From assembly GCF_051020985.1 (NCBI RefSeq), contig NW_027475134.1, positions 806,001 through 870,000 on the forward strand: a DNA stretch of 64,000 bases, given 5' to 3'. This document shows, piece by piece, positions 1-13,200 of this stretch. The notes under the pieces are model-generated. The model ran no database searches, was not told where the DNA came from, and saw only the letters and a list, made by a program, of their open reading frames with translations. The translations under genes were made by a program, and so were the position numbers. Source of the DNA: Nomia melanderi. Taxonomy: Eukaryota; Arthropoda; Insecta; Hymenoptera; Halictidae. Positions within the stretch are counted from its first letter, which is position 1, and each line of letters begins with the position of its first letter.

Positions 1-558
1 TGCAGCAGGAACGACCTGGGACCACCAGGGGCCCAGAAAACCACCGTCTCATGGGGCCGGACTGTCAGGGTCAGGGAAAAGTCCGATATATATCTGGTGA
101 TATCTCGGGTGCTATTAGAGATAGCGCAATAAATCAAAGTGCATTGTCTGTAGGAGGCACTGGCGAATGCATCTGTGCAGCAGGAACTACCTCGGTCCAC
201 TAGGGGCCGAGAAAATTACAGATATTCCGAATCCGTCACCCAAGGTCATGTAAAAATCAAGCATATATCTGGTGATATATCGGGTGCTATTACAGATAGC
301 GCAATGAATCAAAGTGCACTTTCTGTAGGAGGCCCTGGCGCTTGAATCTGTGCAGCGGGATCGACCTCGGACCACCAAGGGCCGAGAAAATCACCGTCTC
401 ATGGGGCCGGACTGTCAGGGTCAGGGAAAAATCCAATATATATCTGGTGATATCTCGGGTGCAATTAGAGATAGGGAAATAAACCAAAGTGAATTATCTA
501 TAGGAGGCCCTGGCGCATGAATCTGTGCAGCGGGAACGACCTCGGACCACCATGGGCC
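1..558. repeat. Divergent monomers at left end
   Basis: About three monomers that match no multi-monomer unit in the rest of the window. One contains a V-type core at 216-251 that differs from the other twelve V copies (ATTCCGAATCC rather than ATTCGGAATCC, and CACCCAAGG rather than CACCTAATG). The same monomer has ACTACCTCGG and TAGGGGCC and a 7-bp perfect dyad at 266-284. The monomers mix traits of F1 and F2. They look older or less homogenised than what follows. Confidence 0.75.
216..251. repeat. Diverged V-type core (first copy)
   Basis: A 36-bp segment between GAGAAAA and AAAAATC that replaces the usual CCACCGTCTCATGGGGCC...CAGGG stretch without changing monomer length. It is the most diverged of the 13 V copies in the window. 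Confidence 0.8.
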
Positions 559-2832
559 GATAAAACCACCGTCTCATGGGGCCGGACACTCAGGGTCAGG
601 GGAAAATACAATATATACCTGGTGATATCTCGGGTGCTATTACAGATAGCGCAATAAATCAAAGTGCATTGTCTGTAGGAGGCCATGGCGGATGAATCTG
701 TTCAGCGGGATCGACCTCGGACCACCAGGGCCCGAGAAAACCACCGTCTCATGGGGCCGGACACTCAGGGTCAGGGGAAAATACAATATATACCTGGTGA
801 TATCTCGGGTGCTATTACAGATAGCGCAATAAATCAAAGTGCATTGTCTGTAGGAGGCCATGGCGCATGAATCTGTGCAGCGGGATCGACCTCGGACCAC
901 CAGGGGACGAGAAAACCACCGTCTCATGGGGTCGGACACTCAGGGTCAGGGAAAAATCCAATATATATCTGCTGATATCTCGGGTGCTATTACAGATAGC
1001 GCAATAAATCAAAGTGCATTGTCTGTAGGAGGGCCTGGCGGATGAACCTGTGCAGCGGGAACGACCTCGGACCTCCAGGGGCCGAGAAAACCACCGTCTC
1101 ATGGGGCCGGACACTCAGGGTCAGGGGAAAATCCAATATATATCTGGTGATATCTCGGGTGCTATTAGAGACAGCGCAATAAATCAAAGTGCATTGTATG
1201 TAGGAGGCCCTGGCGCATGAATCTGTGCAGCGGGAACGACCTCGGACCATCAGGGGCCGAAAAAACCACAGTCTCATGGGGCCGGACACTCAGGGTCAGT
1301 GAAAAATCCAATATATATCTGGTGATATCTCGGCTGCTATTACAGATAGCGCAATAAATCAAAGTGCATTGTCTGTAGGAGGCCCTGGCGCATGAATCTG
1401 TGCAGCGGGAACGACCTCGGACCACCAGGGGCGAGACAACCACCTTCTCATGGGGCCGGACACTCAGGGTCAGGGAAAAATCCAATATATATCTGGTGAT
1501 ATCTCGGGTGCTATTAGAGATAGCGCAATAAATCAAAGTGCACTACCTGTAGGAGGCCCTGGCGCATGAATCTCTGCAGCGGAAGCGTCCTCGGACCTCC
1601 AGGGGCCGAGACAACGACCGTCTCATGGGGCCGGACACTCAGGGTCAGGGTAAAATCCAATATATATCTGGTGATATCTCGGGTGCTATTAGAGATAGCG
1701 CAATAAACCAAAGTGAATTATCTGCAGGAGGCCCTGGCGCATGAATCTGTGCAACGGGAACGACCTCGGACCACCAGGGGCCGAGAAAACCACAGTCTCA
1801 TGGGGCCGGACACTCAGGGTCAGTGAAAAATCCAATATATATCTGCTGATATCTCGGGTGCTATTACAGATAGCGCAATAAATCAAAGTGCATTGTCTGT
1901 AGGAGGCCCTGGCGCATGAATCTGTGCAACGGGAACGACCTCGGACCACCAGGGGCCGAGAAAACCACAGTCTCATGGGGCCGGACACTCAGGGTCAGGG
2001 GAAAATCCAATATATATCTGGCGATATCTCGGGTGCTATTACAGGTAGCGCAATAAATCAAAGTGCATTGTCTGTAGGAGGCCCTGGCGCATGAATCTGT
2101 GCAGCGGGAACGACCTCGGAACACCAGGGACCGAGAAAACCACCGTTTCATGGGGCCGGACACTCAGGTTCAGTGAAAAATCCAATATATATCTGGTGAT
2201 ATCTCGGGTGCTATTAGAGATAGCGCAATAAACCAAAGTGAATTATCAGCAGGTGGCCCTGGCGCATGAATCTGTGCAACGGGAACGACCTCGGACCACC
2301 AGGGGCCGAGATAACCACAGTCTCATGGGGCCGGACACTCGGGGTCAGGGGAAAATCCAATATAGATCTGGTGATATCTCGGGTGCTATTACAGATAGCG
2401 CAATAAACCAAAGTGAATTATCTGCAGGAGTCCCTGGCGCATGAATCTGTGCAACGGGAACGACCTCGGACCACCAGGGGCCGAGAAAACCACAGTCTCA
2501 TGGGGCCGGACACTCAGGGTCAGGGGAAAATCCAATATATATCTGGCGATATCTCGGCTGCTATTACCGATAGCGCAATAAATCAAAGTGCATTGTCTGT
2601 AGGAGGCCCTGGCGCATGAATCTGTGCAGCGGGAACGACCTCGGACGACCAGGGGCCGAGAAAACCACAGTCTCATGGGGCCGGACACTCAGGGTCAGGG
2701 GAAAATCCAATATATATCTGGTGATATCTCGGGTGCTATTAGAGATAGCGCAATAAATCAAAGTGCATTGTCTGTAGGAGGCCCTGGCGCATGAATCTGT
2801 GCAGCGGGAACGACCTCGGAACACCAGGGACC
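559..2832. repeat. 13-mer HOR, copy 1 (2274 bp)
   Basis: Thirteen F1 monomers whose sequence recurs 2274 bp further on. The unit is 13 x 175 minus 1 because one monomer is 174 bp long (one C lost near 1432, GGGGCGAGAC instead of GGGGCCGAGAC). Private markers shared with the next copy include the GTCGGACAC variant, TACAATATATACC, GGAGTCCCTGG and CACTCGGGG. In the stretch 559-2714 I saw one mismatch to copy 2 (CAGTGAAAA versus CAATGAAAA). Confidence 0.9.
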
Positions 2833-5106
2833 GATAAAACCACCGTCTCATGGGGCCGGACACTCAGGGTCAGGGGAAAATACAATATATACCTGGTGAT
2901 ATCTCGGGTGCTATTACAGATAGCGCAATAAATCAAAGTGCATTGTCTGTAGGAGGCCATGGCGGATGAATCTGTTCAGCGGGATCGACCTCGGACCACC
3001 AGGGCCCGAGAAAACCACCGTCTCATGGGGCCGGACACTCAGGGTCAGGGGAAAATACAATATATACCTGGTGATATCTCGGGTGCTATTACAGATAGCG
3101 CAATAAATCAAAGTGCATTGTCTGTAGGAGGCCATGGCGCATGAATCTGTGCAGCGGGATCGACCTCGGACCACCAGGGGACGAGAAAACCACCGTCTCA
3201 TGGGGTCGGACACTCAGGGTCAGGGAAAAATCCAATATATATCTGCTGATATCTCGGGTGCTATTACAGATAGCGCAATAAATCAAAGTGCATTGTCTGT
3301 AGGAGGGCCTGGCGGATGAACCTGTGCAGCGGGAACGACCTCGGACCTCCAGGGGCCGAGAAAACCACCGTCTCATGGGGCCGGACACTCAGGGTCAGGG
3401 GAAAATCCAATATATATCTGGTGATATCTCGGGTGCTATTAGAGACAGCGCAATAAATCAAAGTGCATTGTATGTAGGAGGCCCTGGCGCATGAATCTGT
3501 GCAGCGGGAACGACCTCGGACCATCAGGGGCCGAAAAAACCACAGTCTCATGGGGCCGGACACTCAGGGTCAATGAAAAATCCAATATATATCTGGTGAT
3601 ATCTCGGCTGCTATTACAGATAGCGCAATAAATCAAAGTGCATTGTCTGTAGGAGGCCCTGGCGCATGAATCTGTGCAGCGGGAACGACCTCGGACCACC
3701 AGGGGCGAGACAACCACCTTCTCATGGGGCCGGACACTCAGGGTCAGGGAAAAATCCAATATATATCTGGTGATATCTCGGGTGCTATTAGAGATAGCGC
3801 AATAAATCAAAGTGCACTACCTGTAGGAGGCCCTGGCGCATGAATCTCTGCAGCGGAAGCGTCCTCGGACCTCCAGGGGCCGAGACAACGACCGTCTCAT
3901 GGGGCCGGACACTCAGGGTCAGGGTAAAATCCAATATATATCTGGTGATATCTCGGGTGCTATTAGAGATAGCGCAATAAACCAAAGTGAATTATCTGCA
4001 GGAGGCCCTGGCGCATGAATCTGTGCAACGGGAACGACCTCGGACCACCAGGGGCCGAGAAAACCACAGTCTCATGGGGCCGGACACTCAGGGTCAGTGA
4101 AAAATCCAATATATATCTGCTGATATCTCGGGTGCTATTACAGATAGCGCAATAAATCAAAGTGCATTGTCTGTAGGAGGCCCTGGCGCATGAATCTGTG
4201 CAACGGGAACGACCTCGGACCACCAGGGGCCGAGAAAACCACAGTCTCATGGGGCCGGACACTCAGGGTCAGGGGAAAATCCAATATATATCTGGCGATA
4301 TCTCGGGTGCTATTACAGGTAGCGCAATAAATCAAAGTGCATTGTCTGTAGGAGGCCCTGGCGCATGAATCTGTGCAGCGGGAACGACCTCGGAACACCA
4401 GGGACCGAGAAAACCACCGTTTCATGGGGCCGGACACTCAGGTTCAGTGAAAAATCCAATATATATCTGGTGATATCTCGGGTGCTATTAGAGATAGCGC
4501 AATAAACCAAAGTGAATTATCAGCAGGTGGCCCTGGCGCATGAATCTGTGCAACGGGAACGACCTCGGACCACCAGGGGCCGAGATAACCACAGTCTCAT
4601 GGGGCCGGACACTCGGGGTCAGGGGAAAATCCAATATAGATCTGGTGATATCTCGGGTGCTATTACAGATAGCGCAATAAACCAAAGTGAATTATCTGCA
4701 GGAGTCCCTGGCGCATGAATCTGTGCAACGGGAACGACCTCGGACCACCAGGGGCCGAGAAAACCACAGTCTCATGGGGCCGGACACTCAGGGTCAGGGG
4801 AAAATCCAATATATATCTGGCGATATCTCGGCTGCTATTACCGATAGCGCAATAAATCAAAGTGCATTGTCTGTAGGAGGCCCTGGCGCATGAATCTGTG
4901 CAGCGGGAACGACCTCGGACGACCAGGGGCCGAGAAAACCACAGTCTCATGGGGCCGGACACTCAGGGTCAGGGGAAAATCCAATATAGATCTGGTGATA
5001 TCTCGGGTGCTATTACAGATAGCGCAATAAATCAAAGTGCATTACTTGTAGGAGGCCCTGGCGCATGAATCTGTGCAGCGGGTACGTCCTCGGACCTCCA
5101 GGGGCC
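2833..5106. repeat. 13-mer HOR, copy 2 (2274 bp; last monomer differs)
   Basis: Second copy of the 13-monomer unit, including the same 174-bp monomer (deletion near 3706). Collinearity holds to about 4988. Beyond that the copy reads TATAGATCTGG where copy 1 reads TATATATCTGG and joins a different monomer order, so the tandem duplication ends there. Confidence 0.88.
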
Positions 5107-8100
5107 GAGACAACGACCGTCTCATGGGGCCGGACACTCAGGGTCAGGGTAAAATCCAATATATATCTGGTGATATCTCGGGTGCTATTACAGATAGCGC
5201 AATAAATCAAAGTGCATTGTCTGTAGGAGGCCCTGGCGCATGAATCTGTGCAGCGGGAACGACCTCGGACCACCAGGGGCCGAGAAAACGACCGTCTCAT
5301 TGGGCCGGACACTCAGGGTCAGTGAAAAATCCAATATATATCTGGTGATATCTCGGCTGCTATTACCGATAGCGCAATAAATCAAAGTGCATTGTCTGTA
5401 GGAGGCCCTGGCGCATGAATCTGTGCAGCGGGAACGACCTCGGACGACCAGGGGCCGAGAAAACCACAGTCTCATGGGGCCGGACACTCAGGGTCAGGGG
5501 AAAATCCAATATATATCTGGTGATATCTCGGGTGCTATTAGAGATAGCGCAATAAACCAAAGTGAATTATCTGCAGGAGGCCCTGGCGCATGAATCTGTG
5601 CAACGGGAACGACCTCGGACCACCAGGGGCCGAGAAAACCACCGTCTCATGGGGCCGGACACTCAGGGTCAGGGGAAAATCCAATATATATCTGGTGATA
5701 TCTCGGGTGCTATTAGAGATAGCGCAATAAATCAAAGTGCATTGTCTGTAGGAGGCCCTGGCGCATGAATCTGTGCAGCGGGAACGACCTCGGAACACCA
5801 GGGACCGATAAAACCACCGTCTCATGGGGCCGGACACTCAGGGTCAGTGAAAAATCCAATATATATGTGGTGATATCTCGGGTGCTATTACAGATAGCGC
5901 AATAAATCAAAGTGCATTGTCTGTAGGAGATCCTGGCGCATGAACCTGTGCAGCGGGAACGACCTCGGACCACCAGGGGCTGAGAAAACGACCGTCTCAT
6001 GGGGCCGGACGCTCAGGGTCAGTGAAAAATCCAATATATATCTGGTGATATCTCGGGTGCTATTAGAGATAGCGCAATAAACCAAAGTGAATTATCTGCA
6101 GGAGGCCCTGGCGCATGAATCTGTGCAACGGGAACGACCTCGGCCCACCAGGGGCCGCGAAAACCACAGTCTCATGGGGCCGGACACTCAGGGTCAGTGA
6201 AAAATCCAATATATATCTGGTGATATCTCGGGTGCTATTAGAGATAGCGCAATAAACCAAAGTGAATTATCTGCAGGAGGCCCTGGCGCATGAATCTGTG
6301 CAACGGGAACGACCTCGGCCCACCAGGGGCCGCGAAAACCACAGTCTCATGGGGCCGGACACTCAGGGTCAGGGGAAAATCCAATATAGATCTGGTGATA
6401 TCTGGGGTGCTATTACAGATAGCGCAATAAATCAAAGTGCATTACCTGTAGGAGGCCCTGGCGCATGAATCTGTGCAGCGGGAACGACCTCGGACCACCA
6501 GGGGCCGAGAAAACCACAATCTCATTGGGCCGGACACTCAGGGTCAGGGGAAAATCCAATATATATCTGGTGATATCTCGGGTGCTATTAGAGATAGCGC
6601 AATAAACCAAAGTGAATTATCTGCAGCAGGCCCTGGCGCATGAATCTGTGCAGCGGGAACGACCTCGGACAACCAGGGGCCGAGAAAACTACCGTCTCAT
6701 GGGGCCGGACACTCAGGGTCAGTGAAAAATCCAATATATATCTGGTGATATCTCGGCTCCTATTACCGATAGCGCAATATATCAAAGTGCATTGTCTGTA
6801 GGAGGCCCTGTCGCATGAATCTGGGAAGCGGGAGCGACCTCGGATCACCAGGGGCCGAGAAAACCACCGTCTCATGGGGCCGGACACTCAGGGTCATGGA
6901 AAAATCCAATATATATCTGGTGATATCTCGGGTGCTATTACAGATAGCGCAATAAATCAAAGTGCATTGTCTGCAGGAGGCCCTGGCCCATGAATCTGTG
7001 CAGCGGGAACGACCTCGGACCACCAGGGGCCGAGAAAACCACAGTCTCATGGGGCCGGACACTCAGGGTCAGGGGAAAATCCAATATATATCTGGTGATA
7101 TCTCGGGTGCTATTAGAGATAGCGCAATAAACCAAAGCGAATTATCTGCAGGAGGCCCTGGCGCATGAATCTGTGCAGCGGGAACGACCTCGGACCACCA
7201 GGGGCCGAGAAAACTACCGTCTCATGGGGCCGGTCACACAGGGTCAGTGAAAAATCCAATATATATCTGCTGATATCTCGGGTGCTATTAGAGATAGCGC
7301 CATAAACCAAAGTGAATTATCTGCAGGAGGCCCTGGCGCATGAATCTGTGCAGCGGGAACGACCTCGGACCACCAGGGGCCGAGAAAACGACCGTCTCAT
7401 GGGGCCGGACACTCAGGGTCAGTGAAAAATTTAATATATATCTGCTGATATCTCGGGTGCTATTACAGATAGCGCAATAAATCAAAGTGCATTGTCTGTA
7501 GGAGGCCCTGGCGCATGAATCTGTGCAGCGGGAACGACCTCGGACCACCAGGGGCCGAAAAAACCACAGTCTCATGGGGCCGGACACTCAGGGTCAGGGT
7601 AAAATCCAATATATATCTGTTGATATCTCGGGTGCTATTACAGATAGCGCAATAAATCAAAGTGAATTATCTGCAGGAGGCCCTGGCGCATGAATCTGTG
7701 CAGCGGGAACGACCTCGGACCACCAGGGGCCGAGAAAACTATCGTCTCATGGGGCCGGTCACTCAGGATCAGTGAAAAATCCAATATATATCTGCTGATA
7801 TCTCGGGTGCTGTTAGAGATAGCGCAATAAACGAAAGTGAATTATCTGCAGGAGGCCCTGGCGCATGAATCTGTGCAGCGGGAACGACCTCGGACCACCA
7901 GGGGCCGAGAAAACCACAGTCTCATGGGGCCGGACACTCAGGGTCAGTGGAAAATCCAATATAGATCTGGTGATATCTCGGGTGCTATTACAGATAGCGC
8001 AATAAATCAAAGTGCATTACCTGTAGGAGGACCTGGCGCATGAATCTGTGCAGCGGGAACGTCCTCGGACCTCCAGGGGCCGAGACAACGACCGTCTCAT

Positions 8101-9577
8101 GGGGCCGGACACTCAGGGTCAGGGTAAAATCCAATATATATCTGGTGATATCTCGGGTGCTATTACAGATAGCGCAATAAATCAATGTGCATTGTCGGTA
8201 GGAGGCCCTGGCGCATGAATCTGTTCAGCGGGAACGACATCGGACGACCAGGGGCCGAGAAAACCACAGTCTCATGGGGCCGGACACTCAGGGTCAGGGG
8301 AAAATCCAATATATATCTGGTGATATCTCGGGTGCTATTAGAGATAGCGCAATAAACCAAAGTGAATTATCTGCAGGAGGCACTGGCGCATGAATCTGTG
8401 CAACGGGAACGACCTCGGACCACCAGGGGCCGTGAAAACCACAGTCTCATGGGGCCGGACACTCAGGATCAGGGGAAAATCCAATATATATCTGGTGATA
8501 TCTCGGGTGCTATTAGAGATAGCGCAATAAATCAAAGTGCATTGTCTGTAGGAGGCCCTGGCGCATGAATCTGTGCAGCGGGAAGGACCTCGGAACACCA
8601 GGGGCCGAGAAAACCACCGTCACATGGGGCAGGACACTCAGGGTCAGTGAAAAATCCAATATATATATGGTGATATCTCGGGTGCTATTACAGATACCGC
8701 AATAAATCAAAGTGCATTGTCTGTAGGAGACCCTGGCGCATGAATCTCTGCAGCGGAAACGTCCTCGGACCTCCAGGGGCCGAGACAACGACCGTCTCAT
8801 GGGGCCGGACACTCAGGGTCAGGGTAAAATCCAATGTATATCTGGTGATATCTCGGGTGCTATTACAGATAGCGCAATAAATCAAAGTGCATTGTCTGCA
8901 GGAGGCCCTGTCGCATGAATCTGTGCAGCGGGAACGACCTCGGACGACCAGGGGCCGAGAAAACCACAGTCTCATGGGGCCGGACACTCAGGGTCAGGGT
9001 AAAATGCAATATATATCTGGTGATATCTCGGGTGCTATTACAGATAGCGCAATAAATCAAAGTGCATTGTCTGTAGGAGGCCCTGGCGCATGAATCTGTG
9101 CAGCGGGAACGACATCGGACCACCAGGGGCCGAAAAAACCACAGTCTCATGGGGCCGGTCACTCAGGGTCAGGGGAAAATCCAATATATATCTGGTGATA
9201 TCTCGGGTGCTATTACAGATAGCGCAATAAATCAAAGTGCGTTGTCTGTAGGAGACCCTGGCGCATGAACCTGTGCAGCGGGAACGACCTCGGACCACCA
9301 GGGGCCGAGAAAACCAGTCTCATGGGGCCGTTCACTCAGGGTCAGGGAAAATTCCAATATATATCTGGTGATATCTCGGGTGCTATTACAGATAGCGCAA
9401 TAAATCAAAGTGCATTGTCTGTAGGAGGCCCTGGCGCATGAATCTGTGCAGCGGGAACGACCTCGGACCACCAGGGGCCGAGAAAACCACAGTCTCATGG
9501 GGCCGGTCACTCAGGGTCAGGGGAAAATCCAATATATATCTGGTGATATCTCGGGTGCTATCAGAGATAGCGCAATA
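4640..9577. repeat. F1 segment, copy 1 of a ~5-kb duplication
   Basis: About 28 F1 monomers repeated at 10237-14826. The offset is 5597 bp on the left (4640 to about 6090) and 5247 bp on the right (from about 6480), so the second copy lacks two monomers (350 bp). Shared private markers include CAATCTCATTGGGCC, CACACAGGGTCAG, AATTTAATATATATC, GGATCAGTG and the GTCACATGGGGCAGG monomer. A 2-bp loss near 9315 (AAAACCAGTCTC) is present only in this copy and moves the offset to 5249 at its end. Confidence 0.88.
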
Positions 9578-10236
9578 AATCAAAGTGCATTGTCTGTAGG
9601 AGGCCCTGGCGCATGAATCTGTGCAGCGGGAACGACCTCGGACCACCAGGGGCGAGACAACCACCTTCTCATGGGGCCGGACACTCAGGGTCAGGGAAAA
9701 ATCCAATATATATCTGGTGATATCTCGGGTGCTATTAGAGATAGCGCAATAAATCAAAGTGCACTACCTGTAGGAGGCCCTGGCGCATGAATCTCTGCAG
9801 CGGAAGCGTCCTCGGACCACCAGGGGCCGAGACAACGACCGTCTCATGGGGCCGGACACTCAGGGTCAGGGTAAAATCCAATATATATCTGGTGATATCT
9901 CGGGTGCTATTAGAGATAGCGCAATAAACCAAAGTGAATTATCTGCAGGAGGCCCTGGCGCATGAATCTGTGCAACGGGAACGACCTCGGACCACCAGGG
10001 GCCGAGAAAACCACAGTCTCATGGGGCCGGACACTCAGGGTCAGTGAAAAATCCAATATATATCTGCTGATATCTCGGGTGCTATTACAGATAGCGCAAT
10101 AAATCAAAGTGCATTGTCTGTAGGAGGCCCTGGCGCATGAATCTGTGCAACGGGAACGACCTCGGACCACCAGGGGCCGAGAAAACCACAGTCTCATGGG
10201 GCCGGACACTCAGGGTCAGGGGAAAATCCAATATAG
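9386..10236. repeat. Third copy of the 174-bp-monomer segment
   Basis: This stretch contains the GGGGCGAGAC 174-bp monomer (deletion near 9653) and its neighbours in the same order as 3610-4310 (offset 5947) and 1340-2040 (offset 8221). It links the 13-mer unit to the start of the second ~5-kb copy and suggests that both came from one larger ancestral unit. Confidence 0.8.
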
Positions 10237-13200
10237 ATCTGGTGATATCTCGGGTGCTATTACAGATAGCGCAATAAATCAAAGTGAATTATCTGCAGGA
10301 GTCCCTGGCGCATGAATCTGTGCAACGGGAACGACCTCGGACCACCAGGGGCCGAGAAAACCACAGTCTCATGGGGCCGGACACTCAGGGTCAGGGGAAA
10401 ATCCAATATATATCTGGTGATATCTCGGCTGCTATTACCGATAGCGCAATAAATCAAAGTGCATTGTCTGTAGGAGGCCCTGGCGCATGAATCTGTGCAG
10501 CGGGAACGACCTCGGACGACCAGGGGCCGAGAAAACCACAGTCTCATGGGGCCGGACACTCAGGGTCAGGGGAAAATCCAATATAGATCTGGTGATATCT
10601 CGGGTGCTATTACAGATAGCGCAATAAATCAAAGTGCATTACTTGTAGGAGGCCCTGGCGCATGAATCTGTGCAGCGGGTACGTCCTCGGACCTCCAGGG
10701 GCCGAGACAACGACCGTCTCATGGGGCCGGACACTCAGGGTCAGGGTAAAATCCAATATATATCTGGTGATATCTCGGGTGCTATTACAGATAGCGCAAT
10801 AAATCAAAGTGCATTGTCTGTAGGAGGCCCTGGCGCATGAATCTGTGCAGCGGGAACGACCTCGGACCACCAGGGGCCGAGAAAACGACCGTCTCATTGG
10901 GCCGGACACTCAGGGTCAGTGAAAAATCCAATATATATCTGGTGATATCTCGGCTGCTATTACCGATAGCGCAATAAATCAAAGTGCATTGTCTGTAGGA
11001 GGCCCTGGCGCATGAATCTGTGCAGCGGGAACGACCTCGGACGACCAGGGGCCGAGAAAACCACAGTCTCATGGGGCCGGACACTCAGGGTCAGGGGAAA
11101 ATCCAATATATATCTGGTGATATCTCGGGTGCTATTAGAGATAGCGCAATAAACCAAAGTGAATTATCTGCAGGAGGCCCTGGCGCATGAATCTGTGCAA
11201 CGGGAACGACCTCGGACCACCAGGGGCCGAGAAAACCACCGTCTCATGGGGCCGGACACTCAGGGTCAGGGGAAAATCCAATATATATCTGGTGATATCT
11301 CGGGTGCTATTAGAGATAGCGCAATAAATCAAAGTGCATTGTCTGTAGGAGGCCCTGGCGCATGAATCTGTGCAGCGGGAACGACCTCGGAACACCAGGG
11401 ACCGAGAAAACCACCGTCTCATGGGGCCGGACACTCAGGGTCAGTGAAAAATCCAATATATATGTGGTGATATCTCGGGTGCTATTACAGATAGCGCAAT
11501 AAATCAAAGTGCATTGTCTGTAGGAGATCCTGGCGCATGAACCTGTGCAGCGGGAACGACCTCGGACCACCAGGGGCTGAGAAAACGACCGTCTCATGGG
11601 GCCGGACGCTCAGGGTCAGTGAAAAATCCAATATATATCTGGTGATATCTCGGGTGCTATTAGAGATAGCGCAATAAACCAAAGTGAATTATCTGCAGGT
11701 GGCCCTGGCGCATGAATCTGTGCAACGGGAACGACCTCGGACCACCAGGGGCCGAGAAAACCACAATCTCATTGGGCCGGACACTCAGGGTCAGGGGAAA
11801 ATCCAATATATATCTGGTGATATCTCGGGTGCTATTAGAGATAGCGCAATAAACCAAAGTGAATTATCTGCAGCAGGCCCTGGCGCATGAATCTGTGCAG
11901 CGGGAACGACCTCGGACAACCAGGGGCCGAGAAAACTACCGTCTCATGGGGCCGGACACTCAGGGTCAGTGAAAAATCCAATATATATCTGGTGATATCT
12001 CGGCTCCTATTACCGATAGCGCAATATATCAAAGTGCATTGTCTGTAGGAGGCCCTGTCGCATGAATCTGGGAAGCGGGAGCGGCCTCGGATCACCAGGG
12101 GCCGAGAAAACCACCGTCTCATGGGGCCGGACACTCAGGGTCATGGAAAAATCCAATATATATCTGGTGATATCTCGGGTGCTATTACAGATAGCGCAAT
12201 AAATCAAAGTGCATTGTCTGCAGGAGGCCCTGGCCCATGAATCTGTGCAGCGGGAACGACCTCGGACCACCAGGGGCCGAGAAAACCACAGTCTCATGGG
12301 GCCGGACACTCAGGGTCAGGGGAAAATCCAATATATATCTGGTGATATCTCGGGTGCTATTAGAGATAGCGCAATAAACCAAAGCGAATTATCTGCAGGA
12401 GGCCCTGGCGCATGAATCTGTGCAGCGGGAACGACCTCGGACCACCAGGGGCCGAGAAAACTACCGTCTCATGGGGCCGGTCACACAGGGTCAGTGAAAA
12501 ATCCAATATATATCTGCTGATATCTCGGGTGCTATTAGAGATAGCGCCATAAACCAAAGTGAATTATCTGCAGGAGGCCCTGGCGCATGAATCTGTGCAG
12601 CGGGAACGACCTCGGACCACCAGGGGCCGAGAAAACGACCGTCTCATGGGGCCGGACACTCAGGGTCAGTGAAAAATTTAATATATATCTGCTGATATCT
12701 CGGGTGCTATTACAGATAGCGCAATAAATCAAAGTGCATTGTCTGTAGGAGGCCCTGGCGCATGAATCTGTGCAGCGGGAACGACCTCGGACCACCAGGG
12801 GCCGAAAAAACCACAGTCTCATGGGGCCGGACACTCAGGGTCAGGGTAAAATCCAATATATATCTGTTGATATCTCGGGTGCTATTACAGATAGCGCAAT
12901 AAATCAAAGTGAATTATCTGCAGGAGGCCCTGGCGCATGAATCTGTGCAGCGGGAACGACCTCGGACCACCAGGGGCCGAGAAAACTATCGTCTCATGGG
13001 GCCGGTCACTCAGGATCAGTGAAAAATCCAATATATATCTGCTGATATCTCGGGTGCTGTTAGAGATAGCGCAATAAACGAAAGTGAATTATCTGCAGGA
13101 GGCCCTGGCGCATGAATCTGTGCAGCGGGAACGACCTCGGACCACCAGGGGCCGAGAAAACCACAGTCTCATGGGGCCGGACACTCAGGGTCAGTGGAAA

